DNA of 64,000 nt, taken from NCBI GenBank assembly GCA_037951105.1, contig JBAMJV010003989.1:1-64000 (forward strand), written 5' to 3'. Of the stretch, positions 34,339 to 43,339 are shown piece after piece. The DNA comes from Echinarachnius parma (Eukaryota; Echinodermata; Echinoidea; Clypeasteroida; Echinarachniidae). A program made the position numbers and the translations under genes. The notes under the pieces were generated by a model. That model was not told the origin of the DNA and did no database searches. It saw only the letters and a list, made by a program, of their open reading frames with translations. Within the stretch, counting starts at the first letter, position 1; each line of letters opens with the position of its first letter.

Positions 34339-35131
34339 CGTGTCATCCATAAAGTAATCTGAGGATTTAACAAACCAACACAGGTGCCTGTTTAAATGCG
34401 ACCTTGCACATGATTATGGTTATGATTATAATTTAATATTCAGCCAAATTCCTGTTTGTACGTATGTGTTCACATTTACATGCATACATGGTAGGTCAAG
34501 ATGAGTTAGGAATGACAAACAGATTTGTTTTGTGTTAGATGTTATACAGAGAGCAAATTTTTTATCACATGTCACTATTGTTAACAAATTAATTGAGGGC
34601 ACTGGCCTGTAGGCTATTATCTACTCTAGCCTGATGGAATTTTTTCTTTTCTTTTTCAAAAAGCAATTTCAATATGAGCTTGAAGCTCCTGAATATGAGA
34701 TTTTATTTGTTATCAAGTGGCCTTGTATCGTTGCTTGGAATGTATGAAAAGCATACACTGTACATTAAGTGTACTTTTTAATACAAGGACGTGATTTTGG
34801 TTGATTTCCTTTATCCTGCTTAGATGAAATTAATGATCGCAAATTATACTTTGTACAAGTTGCGGGTACATGAACATGCATGTACTGATTCTTGCAAATT
34901 GCCAGGGTATGTTTTTTAAATACATGACTGTGTACCTGCATAATTTTGCATTCTACTCAGTGCATGTGCAGGTGAAATAAAAATAAACTTTGTCTCTGTC
35001 ATGCTAGGAATGCATGAAAAAATGTAACTGAATGTACATACAATCTAAGAAGTAAAAATGTGAATTATGTAGGTCTGTGTCGGTGTATTTAAAGTAGAGA
35101 TGGAAACTATGTTTTCACATTGGTGTTTACT
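34339..35131. other. No gene seen
   Basis: AT-rich sequence with scattered ACATGTA words and no recognisable exon or repeat. Confidence 0.5.
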
Positions 35132-35212
35132 TTGAACCCATTCCCTACCACATTCTGAAATCCCCATAGACTTTGTACATAGCCAACTCGGTTCCCGCAG
35201 GCAAGGGGTTAA
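35132..35212. mobile_element. 80-bp TTAA-ended micro-element, copy 3 (diverged)
   Basis: CCCCATAGACTTTGTACATA and GGTTCCCGCAGGCAAGGGGT match the core of 58734-58813. The left end is TTGAACCCATT and the right end GGGGTTAA. Confidence 0.65.
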
Positions 35213-35329
35213 CTTGTTTTGCCTCTACGAACTAAGTGTATACATCTGTGAATGATCCTTCAATTATGTCATTGCAGAACATTTTAATTGACTGGCACTG
35301 CTCATGATTCTGTGGTGCTGATTACTCTA

Positions 35330-35781
35330 TTAAAGGGTACCACCACCCAAAAATAAAATTCTTATTAAAGAAAGGTAACATCTTTAGTATTCCATTCCAT
35401 CAACAAGTTCACCAAAAATATTTCCAGAAAAAAAAAGAAAAAAAAATTGGAAATGCATCACCATTCTAAAGCATGCGTTCATGCGGTCTGAATTACGCAG
35501 ACTGCTATGTGTGCGGTGAATTGCAATGCGTGCAGAGCGAACGAATCGCCCGGGAATCTATTGTTTACAAACGTGCGCGTGAATAGCTGCATTGGCGCAC
35601 TCGCAAATGGTTGGCCCGTATGGAACCAGTAAATAGCAGTGGTTCCGTAAGTGGTGGAAATTAATTACTTTGTTTATGAATTACACAACCCTTTGCAAAA
35701 TGTTGGGTATCTATTTGATATCACAAAACGGTACCAAAACATATAATAATGTGTTGTTCTTTGCCTGGTGGTCCCCTTTAA
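35330..35781. mobile_element. T2/Kolobok-like MITE, family B, inverted copy
   Basis: It begins TTAAAGGGTACCACCACCCA and ends GGTGGTCCCCTTTAA, the reverse orientation of 11348-11784. The interior GGAACCACTGCTATTTxCTGG-type and CAAATAGATACCCAACATTT-type words are shared. Confidence 0.8.
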
Positions 35782-36079
35782 ACATCTCATAACATACCAG
35801 CAGAAATTCTTTGCATACCATATCTATTATTATCTCATAATCAGGTGCTACAGTCAGTGTGCAGCCAAACAAATGTCCAATTAGTGCAAGCAAGTATAAC
35901 AGAATTTGTAATGTTTTCTTTGTTTGGGGCCACCAGATTCAGGTTTCGGGCCGCTTAAATTTGAAAAAATGTTGTTTATACATGCCCAACTGGGTCACCA
36001 GGCAAAACAGTTTATTTCTATCATTGCATTATTATACTAATCATGTTCACTTCTCTGTTTTTTCTTCTTCCAATTACAG

Positions 36080-36118
36080 ATCTACTGCCGACTTCACGAT
36101 GCATGAGCATGAGAGATG
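36080..36118 (+). other. Candidate 39-bp 5' untranslated exon of the BTB-Kelch gene
   Basis: A long pyrimidine tract ending CAATTACAG precedes 36080, and GATG|GTGAGA follows 36118, so both splice sites look good. Joined to the next acceptor exon (37332), its ATG would give a six-codon upstream frame, MHEHER, closed by a TGA formed across the junction. It is on the right strand and 1.2 kb before the coding exon. Transcript evidence is absent. Confidence 0.35.
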
Positions 36119-36188
36119 GTGAGAATTCAGATGTGCTTCAGCTTGTGTAGCTGCACATAACATGTAAGTACAGGTTCTAAAACATGCA

Positions 36189-36365
36189 CAGTTAAAACCT
36201 GTTTCTAGTGACTACCTAAGAGAATAAGAAATGTTGCCATTGTAGACAAATGACCTATCTATAGAAAGATTCCATAACATTCTTCTCTGTTGATGGATCA
36301 CTTTTGGTGGCCACTATCTAGAGGCAGGTTGGCTGCTATGGTCGCGGCTAAGACAGGTTTGACTG
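36189..36365. mobile_element. Tc1/mariner-like MITE, copy 1
   Basis: CAGTTAAAACCTGT at the left and ACAGGTTTGACTG at the right are inverted ends; the right end is followed by TA. The interior TTTTGGTGGCCACTAT and AGGTTGGCTGCTATGG words are shared with 53087-53254 and 59713-59901. Confidence 0.7.
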
Positions 36366-36640
36366 TACCTTCACTTTATAACTCATTTCTGTTGTATCTT
36401 GTACAAAAACCTGATAGAAATAATACAAATAATACAGCATGTATGCATATATAGCTAGAATAAATTGTATCAAATAATATTTGATATCTGTTGCCAAAAT
36501 AATTGAAAATAATTTGTTCAGTTTGATTTGGTAACTCTTGTTTGTGATACTGAAGAGGAAATACACAACTAGAAGGGATAGGAATGTATGGTTTCCCTTT
36601 TAAAGTTTCATATCCTCTTTCATTTTGTTACTCATTTTTA

Positions 36641-37296
36641 TGCCTCCGCAACGAAGTAGCCAGAGGCATTATGTTTTCGGGTTGTCCGTCCGTCCGTACG
36701 TCCCGTTCTCGTGATCGCGTTATCTCAAGTACCGATTGACGGATTTCCCCCAAACTTGGGTCATGTATGTATCTTGGGTTGCCAATGATCTGATTAGATT
36801 TTGGGGTTATGAGGTCAAAGGTCAAAGGTCACAAGGCTCATTATATATGCAAAAATAGCTCGTGATCGCGTTATCTCAAGAACGAATTGACGGATTCTGA
36901 CCAAGCTTGGTACATGTATGTATCTTGGGGGACTGATGATCTGATTTATTTTGGGGTAATGAGGGCAAAGGTCAAGGGTCACAGAGCTCATTATATATGC
37001 AAAAATAGCTTGTGATCGCGTTATCTCAAGAACGGATTGACGGATTCTGACCAAGCTTGGTACATGTATGTATCTTGGGGGGCCGATGATCTGATTAGAT
37101 TTTGGGGTCATGAGGTCAAAGGTCAAGGTCACTTATAGCTCATAATTGTGATACGTCAAGATCTAAAAGACAGAGTACCATCAAAATTGAGTTGACAGAA
37201 TTAATTCAGTGTACATGTTGATTTGGGCTTGATATAAATAAATCGTGTAATGGCGGAGGCATCATTTTCGACTGCACGCAGTCGAAGATCCATCTA
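36641..37296. repeat. TGCCTCCGC repeat with three internal 150-bp units
   Basis: It opens TGCCTCCGCAACGAAG and closes with GGCGGAGGCA (about 37252-37261) and a small hairpin (TCGACTGCACGCAGTCGA). Between them GTGATCGCGTTATCTCAAG recurs near 36711, 36862 and 37011. CTCATTTT flanks it on both sides, a possible target duplication. This repeat type is widespread in marine invertebrates. It ends 35 bp before the exon that carries the BTB-Kelch start codon. Confidence 0.75.
36812..36831 (+). promoter_or_regulatory. Triple AGGTCA array with 1-bp spacing (DR1-like)
   Basis: Three perfect AGGTCA half-sites lie at 36812, 36819 and 36826, each separated by one A. This is the DR1 arrangement bound by HNF4 and RXR-type nuclear receptors. 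The equivalent part of the third unit has half-sites at 37113, 37120 and 37126. Both sit inside a dispersed repeat, so they may be incidental. Confidence 0.35.
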
Positions 37297-37331
37297 GTTC
37301 TCATTTTGTTTTTGTTCTAATCCTGTCGCAG

Positions 37332-38443
37332 ATCAGTAGAGGATAGTTGATGCACCAGCCTCCAAGATGGGTTGCTGCCAGAGCTGTCGTCGCAAGAAGG
37401 CTCGGCCACCAGCCAACGAGGTGGGGAACTTCCTCTACCCCGCCTTACCACCCGGCGAGGCTCACAGCCCCTTCACGGACATCAAGGAGGAACCTTCATC
37501 ATGCGAGGAAAACAACCACTCGACACCGGCGCACCAACCCACAAACAACCTACGCTACCTGGAGATGACGCCAAGCAACAATTTATCCTTCGTGATCCGT
37601 CGGACGCCAGGATCGACGCTATCACTTTCCAAACGGCTGTCTATGGCGGGGAACTTCTACCGGTTGAGTCGCTACGGGAGCCAGTTCAGCATGACGGATA
37701 GCGTTAAGACAGATGGCAGTACGTGGACGGATACGTCGTCTGCATATGAGGGGAAGGAGGTCGATGACCCTAATTACGCTGCCGATGTCCTAACGAAACT
37801 CAATCTCTTCCGACTGGGAGACAAATTCACTGATTTTACCATTTTTGTCGGTAAGGCGCAGTTCAGATGTCACAGAGTAGTCCTAGCCGCGACGAGTCGT
37901 TTCTTTGCCAACAGCCTCGCAGATGAAATAGACGAGGCAGGCGACCGAGTCTGCAAGAACGAACTTGTAATCGATGCCGTGGAACCTTTCATCGTGCGTC
38001 TCCTTCTGGACTACGTCTACACTGCCAAATTGACAATCAGTTCGGAGAACGCAACAAAGCTGCTAGCCGCGGCCCGCCAGTTCCACATGCGCTCAGCGGA
38101 GCAAGCATGCCTAGAATTTCTGGAGAGACAAGACAATCGCAGACGGGGGTCGACGAGCGACCTCACAAAACTCACTGCGGAGTACACGTTTGAACAACCG
38201 TACCACGTTAACGAAATACTCCTCGGGCTCAATGACCAAAGACATGACAGGAAGTTTGTGGATGTAAGACTGTGCGTAGGAAAAGAGGAGTTGTTGTGCC
38301 ATCGGGTTGTCATAGCGACTATTGATGAAGCGATGGAGCACAGAATGTCGCAGACAAGTCCGAATGGGGAGGTGCAGATCGAGAACATTAGTCCATCAGT
38401 ACTAAGGATGATCGTCAACTACACCTACACATCAAGATTAGAG
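37332..38443 (+). CDS. BTB-Kelch first coding exon (start, linker, BTB1, most of BTB2)
   Basis: A pyrimidine-rich acceptor (TAATCCTGTCGCAG) ends at 37331, so 37332-37366 is untranslated. The chosen ATG at 37367 has AAG before and G after it, a strong context. An earlier ATG at 37350 in another frame has a weak context and opens an overlapping frame to 37568. Coding sequence is 359 codons, ending AGATTAGAG|GTAAGT. Residues 30-130 are Ser/Thr-rich with several possible basophilic kinase sites (for example RRTPGSTLS and SKRLSMAG). BTB2 lacks the usual eight to ten residues after HRVVxA (the SSxYFxxMF segment), so its fold is probably altered. Base composition is much more GC-rich than the flanks. 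Confidence 0.88.
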
Positions 38444-41400
38444 GTAAGTTATGACTCTACAATTTACTGAACATTATGTAAAATACAACAAAATTATGTG
38501 AATATGAATGCCAATACATGATTAGCTACAATGCTTGTTTGCACTCATTTTGTTATTTTAATGATTTGATAAACAAAGTACATTCAGAAAATTAATGATA
38601 TTTGAATTGAATACTATTTTTTTAAATTTGTATTTGATAGTGCATACTTCCTATTTTAGGAAAAATATTAAATGCATCAAGATTATCATGAATACTATCA
38701 TATTCTACTGCATTTAGGTCATAAATTTAATTCTAAGCTTTATGATTATTTTTTTCTGTAAATATCCTTTCTAAAAACTGCTTAAGAAAATTTGAGACAT
38801 GCTGAGACATTAATCAGTCATCTGCAATTTAACAAAGTCTTTCTTTCAGTCTCAAGTAATAATCAAGTGGCAATTTTGAAAGGAAATGACAAATCTTTAC
38901 CCTATTGTTCCTTTCTTCAGGTCTTTGAAGAGAATGCCAAGGAAGCTTTGAAAATAGCATGCGTAATGAGACACTCTTTGACCATCCGCAGCATACCAGT
39001 TTTTCTTGCACTGTCTTCAGTCATCAAGTTGCCGTTTTTAAAGGAAATAACAAATCTTTTCCCTATTGTCCTTTTCATCAGGTCTTTGAAGAGAACGCCA
39101 AAGAAGCTCTGAGGTTAGCGTGCATGATGAGACATTCGTCAGCCATCCGCAAATGCAGCGACTTTCTGAAAGGGATGCTGGACCCTGCTAATTGCTTAGA
39201 GATCCAGAGAACGGCTTATGAAGACCCGAATTGCGAACAACTCCATAAGGTGAGGAAATAACAATAATGATAATAAGTGAATAACAAATTGGGTAGAACA
39301 TTCTGGGAATTATTGTTTTTATTGATCCTAGTGTTGAAGACTAATTCACCATGTCGTGGGTAAGGCTGCCATAAACAGTGCAAATGCACTGAAGAGGCTA
39401 CCAAGGGTGAACAAAACTAAATTAATAGTAGTAGTAGTATAGTATAACATCTTGAAATTTGTTTTACACATATGGCTTTGGGTCTGAAAAGACACAACAT
39501 CCTGAACCTGAGGTTTGAGCAGTTGGATTGGTCTTGAAAATAATTGGGCTGGCCTCTATGGAGAATGTGTGTAATACCCAAGCCTCCACATTAACTTTGC
39601 TATCTACTTGAATTAACTACAGGCATTTTCATATTTCACTTGCCCGAACAGAAAATTTGCTTGCCAATTAAAACAATGTGAGCAAAAAAGAACAATTAAC
39701 GTTGCTGAGTAGCTCAATCTGCTTGGCAAAATTCTGTCTCGTTTCTAGATAAGGAATTACATATTTCTCCCGTATTTGAAAAGAAATGTTAGTTGCTCGA
39801 TCGCGCAACCAAACCAGACAATTTATGAAATTTTACTTGCCCTGCATTTATTTTTACTCCTGGGCAATAAGGCAAGTGCTAGTGTCAAACTTTCTTCAGC
39901 AGGTCAATTATTGATTTGTATTAAACTATCTCCCATGTTATTTGTCTTACAGGCTGTGACAAAATATGCCTTGAAGTTCTTCCCAGAGGTCATAAAGCAA
40001 GAACAGTACCTCGTCGTCTTTCACCTGAAGAAGTCCTGGACTATCTAGGAGATGACAATCTTAACCTGAGATCAGAAAAGAGGACTCTTGAAGATCTTCA
40101 ACAGCTAGTGATTTGTTTTTATATATTTTCTGTTCTACTTGTATTGCAGGCTGCAACGAAATATGCCTTGAAGTGCTTCCCAGAGGTCATCAAGCAAGAA
40201 AAGTACCTACACCTATCACCTGAAGAAGTCTTGGACTACCTAGGAGATGACAACCTTAACCTGAGACAAGAGAAGAGGATGCCTTTGATGATCTTCCAAC
40301 AGCTAGTGATTGGTTTTATAACTATCTCCCATTTTAATTGTTTTATTTCTCTTACAGGCTGCGACAAAATACGCATTGAAGTGCTTCCCAGAGGTCATCA
40401 AGCAAGAACAGTACCTACACCTATCACCTGAAGAAGTCCTGGACTACCTAGGAGATGACAACCTCAACCTGAGATCAGAAGAGGATGCCTTTGACGCTCT
40501 CCTGAAGTGGGTGAACTACAACGAGAACGACAGAGCTGGGTACCTCTCGGACATGCTGATGTGCATACGACTGCCTTACATCGATCCCAGAGTCCTCTCG
40601 GAGAAGATCAAGAAGACGGAGCTGATCATCGACGATGAGGGGTGCCAGTTCTTGATCCTGGAAGCGATGGAGATGCAGCAGATCATCCGCGATGGGAGAG
40701 GGAGCAGAGATCCCCGGATGAAGCCAAGGAGGACGTACGCAGACGTCACGTTCGTCGTTGGCGGACGCAACAAGCAGCAGAGCTGGATCAAGGACTCGTG
40801 CTACTATGACAGCATCCGACGCAAGTGGTTCCCGCTGTCACCTTTCCCTGGCGACGCAACAGAGTACCGCGTTGTCGCCTTGCACAATGATGTGTATGTC
40901 ACAGGCGGCAGGCGATGCGAGTCTGGGCGAATCACCGGTGAAACATGGCGCTACAACTCGCTCTTTGATGAGTGGACACCATGCGGGAAGCTTGTGGTTC
41001 CACGCCTTGGTCATGGGCTGGGCGTCCTTAGCGACCGGATCTACGCTGTCGGTGGCAGAGTCGACTCGCGCAACGAACCTCTCAAGGAAGTTGAGCGTTA
41101 CAACCGCCGCACGAACCAGTGGAAGCAGACGGAATCGCTAACCTACGGGGTCGTCGACCCGGTCGTCACCGCGCACAGCAAGAAGCTGTATGTTATCGGC
41201 GGACGTGCGGAAGATAACCATGACATTCTGGTGCAGTGCTTCCACCTGGATAAGAGTCTGTGGACTGTTATTCGGGATGTCTCGCTGCCCTGCGAGCCAA
41301 GGGTTGGAGCCACACTGAAGAGCAAGATCTATCTTGTGGGAGGGAAGACTGAGTACAGAGTACAGGTGAGATCATTTTTACTTTCTGAGCAATCCATGTC

Positions 41401-42275
41401 CAGAATATCGCTAGTGATATTTGTTTGTCTCGCAATGTATGGTCAACAAGGAATCTAAAAGATCACGACGTTTGTCACACTTTGTCAAGTGATATAATTT
41501 AATGTAAGCAATCGTGTTTTATACTCTTCGGACGGCTCCTAGGTATCTTGTTAAAGAAGGCTAAAAAAGGAAATATGAATAGATTTGACCAGCGAAATTA
41601 CAAGTTTTCATAGCTGTGCCAACACAGATGAAGATTTTACTTTGAATAGCAGACATGTATCATTTCGTTCCATTGCGTAAAGCTTCATTTGCTAGCAACT
41701 GCATAAAAATAGCACTCTGAAATCTGTTTCCATTTGAACTCAATGAGAAATCAGCCTCTTTTGGGCATTTGCTGAGGCTAAACCAACCTGACACCCTGAG
41801 TATTTTGTCACTGTCTTAATTTATTTTTTATAGTGCAGTTTATGCTAATCCCAAATTAGAGATGATTTTCAGTCATATTAGGGGCTATATAAATCATAAT
41901 TATTAATACCTTGTCAATATTATTTTCTTCTTCTTTCGTCACCAGGCGTACAGCCCCCACAAAGGCCAGGTGGATACCATAGCTGAGATGCAGCATGCCG
42001 AAGGCCACGCCCGCGATCTCTATTCCATGACCGTGACCAACAAGAAGATCGACATCACCGGCGGCCAGTGGATGGTTGGCGACCACGATGATGCGCTGAC
42101 GATCTCAACCAACAGCGTAGAACAGTTCGACCCAAAGACCAACGAATGGACGGTGCTTGGGCCGATGCCGCGGGCGCTGACGCACCACGGTTGCGTCACG
42201 ATCAAAAAGTACATTGGACTCCCCAAGTCACTTCTCAGCTGGGTGCCCAAGTCGGCACAGTATGGTTCAAGATAG
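37367..42275 (+). CDS. BTB-BTB-BACK-Kelch protein with acylated-type N-terminus (spliced, four coding exons)
   Basis: Joining 37367-38443, 39082-39249, 40358-41365 and 41946-42275 gives about 860 residues; every intron is phase 0 with GT-AG ends. Residues 1-11 are MGCCQSCRRKK: Gly2 and Ser6 fit the N-myristoylation pattern, and Cys3, Cys4 and Cys7 plus the basic run fit palmitoylated membrane anchors. A low-complexity linker follows. BTB1 is at about 150-255 (FTDFTIFVG, CHRVVLAATSRFF). A divergent BTB2 is at about 295-400 (FVDVRLCVG, CHRVVIAT). BACK spans about 400-530 and six Kelch motifs (VVGG, VTGG, AVGG, VIGG, LVGG, ITGG) follow. Family members are usually Cullin-3 substrate adaptors; a membrane-tethered adaptor is my inference. 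The last exon ends shortly after the sixth motif, so a further exon beyond a weak donor near 42210 is not excluded. Confidence 0.85.
38848..38998 (+). pseudogene. Truncated tandem copy of the second coding exon
   Basis: After its own acceptor (CTTTCTTCAG, ending at 38920), 38921-38992 repeats the first 24 codons of exon 2: VFEENAKEALKIACVMRHSL, against VFEENAKEALRLACMMRHSS in the real exon. The copied unit is 161 bp and includes about 75 bp of upstream intron (AAATCTTTACCCTATTGT). It stops matching at ATCCGCA. There is no good donor, so it is a decayed pseudo-exon that still offers a splice acceptor before the true one. Confidence 0.8.
39082..39249 (+). CDS. BTB-Kelch second coding exon (end of BTB2, start of BACK)
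   Basis: Acceptor CTTTTCATCAG ends at 39081 and donor AAG|GTGAGG follows 39249. It is 168 bp, exactly 56 codons, phase 0 at both sides, so it is skippable in frame. It encodes the last BTB helices (SAIRKCSDFLKGMLDP) and the start of BACK (ANCLEIQRTAYEDPNCEQLHK). Confidence 0.88.
39577..39900 (+). repeat. 'CTTGCCC' dispersed repeat inside the intron
   Basis: AGCCTCCACATTAACTTTGC, CACTTGCCCGAACAGAAAAT, TTTCTAGATAAGGA, TTGCTCGATCGCGCAACCAA and GGGCAATAAGGCAAGTGCTA follow the order of the copy at 60218-60572. It sits in the intron between the second and third coding exons. Confidence 0.75.
39953..40107 (+). pseudogene. Frameshifted tandem copy of the start of the third coding exon (outer copy)
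   Basis: With its own acceptor (TTTGTCTTACAG), it begins AVTKYALKFFPEVIKQEQYL, against AATKYALKCFPEVIKQEQYL in the real exon. A net 2-base insertion after the TACCT codons shifts the frame, and a stop follows about 12 codons later. It matches until CAACAGCTA. If used it would truncate the protein within BACK. Confidence 0.85.
40150..40305 (+). pseudogene. In-frame tandem copy of the start of the third coding exon (inner copy)
   Basis: After acceptor TTGTATTGCAG it encodes AATKYALKCFPEVIKQEKYL, HLSPEEVLDYLGDDNLNLR, then a diverged tail ending FQQL. The 156 bp from 40150 to CTA|GTGATT is 52 codons without a stop, phase 0 at both ends. Splicing through a weak GTGATT donor would insert a second partial BACK segment in frame. 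The tail is out of frame with the real exon because of small insertions after LNLR. It is probably a relic, but less damaged than the outer copy. Confidence 0.8.
40358..41365 (+). CDS. BTB-Kelch third coding exon (BACK and Kelch motifs 1-5)
   Basis: Acceptor TTTATTTCTCTTACAG ends at 40357 and donor CAG|GTGAGA follows 41365. It is 1008 bp, 336 codons, phase 0. BACK continues with EDAFDALLKWVNYNENDR and LLMCIRLPYI-like residues. Kelch double-glycine motifs follow at VVGG, VTGG, AVGG, VIGG and LVGG, each with the usual downstream aromatic and Trp pair (for example RYNSLFDEW, RYNRRTNQW). Confidence 0.92.
41404..41505 (+). repeat. About 100-bp repeat shared in inverted orientation with 57945-58060
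   Basis: GTTTGTCTCGCAATGT, GGAATCTAAAAGATCACGACG and ACTTTGTCAAGTGATA occur here, and their complements occur at 57945-58060. It lies in the last intron of the BTB-Kelch gene. The rest of that intron (41506-41945) shows nothing recognisable. Confidence 0.7.
41946..42275 (+). CDS. BTB-Kelch last coding exon (Kelch motif 6 and C-terminus)
   Basis: Acceptor TTCTTTCGTCACCAG ends at 41945. The frame continues directly from VQ to AYSPHKGQVDTIAEM and runs through KKIDITGG, a Trp/acid-rich blade with EQFDPKTNEWTVLGPMPR, and THHGCVTIKKY to a TGA at 42273-42275. The last 20 residues have no Kelch character. The nearby words GGGTGCCCAAG and TATGGTTCAAGAT recur loosely downstream, so the extreme C-terminus may be recently acquired sequence. 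Confidence 0.8.
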   Translation, partial: AYSPHKGQVDTIAEMQHAEGHARDLYSMTVTNKKIDITGGQWMVGDHDDALTISTNSVEQFDPKTNEWTVLGPMPRALTHHGCVTIKKYIGLPKSLLSWVPKSAQYGSR

Positions 42276-42484
42276 ACACCTTCTCAATGAAATCTCCTGG
42301 GTGTTTTTGCTTGTGTGGACCAATGAGTGGATTGCGGGTTCATACCATAAAATGTGATACTCTTCAGATGTCTGACGATCAAGAAACGTATAGGGATAGC
42401 CAAGATTTGTCTTTGATTGGGTGCCCAAGACATGGCAATGATGTTCAAGATCATTTTTAAATGAAAAATGACCAAAGTTGGGCC

Positions 42485-42560
42485 CCCATCAATAGTCAAT
42501 GGTTAGAGCACCGGTCAAGCAATCTGGAAGTCCCGGGTTCGATTACTGGCAAAGACCAAC
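42485..42560 (+). repeat. tRNA-derived sequence (SINE head or tRNA pseudogene)
   Basis: TGGTTAGAGCACC resembles an A box and GGGTTCGATTACTGG a B box, 31-35 bp apart as in tRNA genes. The anticodon-loop position before the anticodon is A instead of the invariant T, and the acceptor stem does not close, so it is not a functional tRNA. It lies just after the BTB-Kelch stop codon, in the likely 3' UTR. Possible polyadenylation signals AATAAA follow at 42626 and 44601. Confidence 0.5.
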
Positions 42561-42911
42561 TTGTTTTGCTCATTCTTCATTTATGTCATATATCTCTGCT
42601 CAGTTTCAACTCTGCTTGAAATGAAAATAAATGTTTATGCCCCACAAATGTGTACATAACCACAAAAAAAAAATGCATTTGACTGCCTCTATATAAGTTG
42701 CTACTCTCTTGGGGGTCCGAGACAGCACTGTATGGAAAAATTCAAATATACCCCCTCTTCCATTCATACTAATTTGGTGTTGCTTAGCCATCAAATAAGC
42801 CATGTAAATAAGTCAAAGTTTATTGCACATGTTGGCATTTTATTCTTGTCTGCCAGTACTATTTTTTCACAGTGCTTCTTCATTGAGTGTTCATCATTGA
42901 CCAGTGTCTAA

Positions 42912-43138
42912 AGCCCTGTGCAGACAGAGCCGACTCGGCCCGATTCGACTGGTTTTCATTCGAATCGGCTCAGTTGTCAGTGCCTCGCGACACACATTTT
43001 GCCAGTCGAGAGACAGTCGGATGCCAGTTCAGTTGGGGCAGATTTAACACGATGAATCGGCTCCGATCGACCGGGCCCAACTCTAGCCTGATTGAAACCA
43101 GTCGGATCGGGTCGAGTCAGCTCTGTCTGCAGAGGGCT
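42912..43138. mobile_element. PIF/Harbinger-like MITE, copy 2
   Basis: The ends are AGCCCTGTGCAGACAGAGCC and GCTCTGTCTGCAGAGGGCT, with TAA on both flanks (42909-42911 and 43139-43141). The CCGACTGGTTTTCA-type stem is present at both sides. Compare 6657-6879. Confidence 0.8.
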
Positions 43139-43173
43139 TAATACACAGAAAGTCAGCAGGATTTTGTGGAGTG

Positions 43174-43333
43174 CAGTGGAACCACATTATAATGAGGTCC
43201 TTGTGACCATAACAATTACCTTGTTATATCAGGGTAAAACAAAACATGTACATAAAAGGGCTGGTGCCAGTTGAATTACCGGGTTATAAGGAAGTTTTGT
43301 TATATCAGAGCTCTTTATAATGAGGTCCCACTG
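43174..43333. mobile_element. Small Tc1/mariner-like MITE with CAGTGGAACC ends
   Basis: It starts CAGTGGAACCACATTATAAT and ends TTTATAATGAGGTCCCACTG, followed by TA. The two AATGAGGTCC words and GTTATATCAG/CCTTGTTATAT words form the arms. It differs from the CAGTCAAACC family at 36189. Confidence 0.7.
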
Positions 43334-43339
43334 TACTAA

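Noticed and set aside
36628-37132. Two - strand open frames with repeated protein segments
   Set aside because: They come from the tandem 150-bp units of a dispersed repeat known to be non-coding in appearance.
38017-38418. 133-codon frame on the - strand
   Set aside because: It is antisense to the first coding exon of the BTB-Kelch gene and simply mirrors its codon structure.
42485-42560. A tRNA gene
   Set aside because: A- and B-box-like words are present, but the anticodon loop lacks the invariant T before the anticodon and the acceptor stem does not pair.
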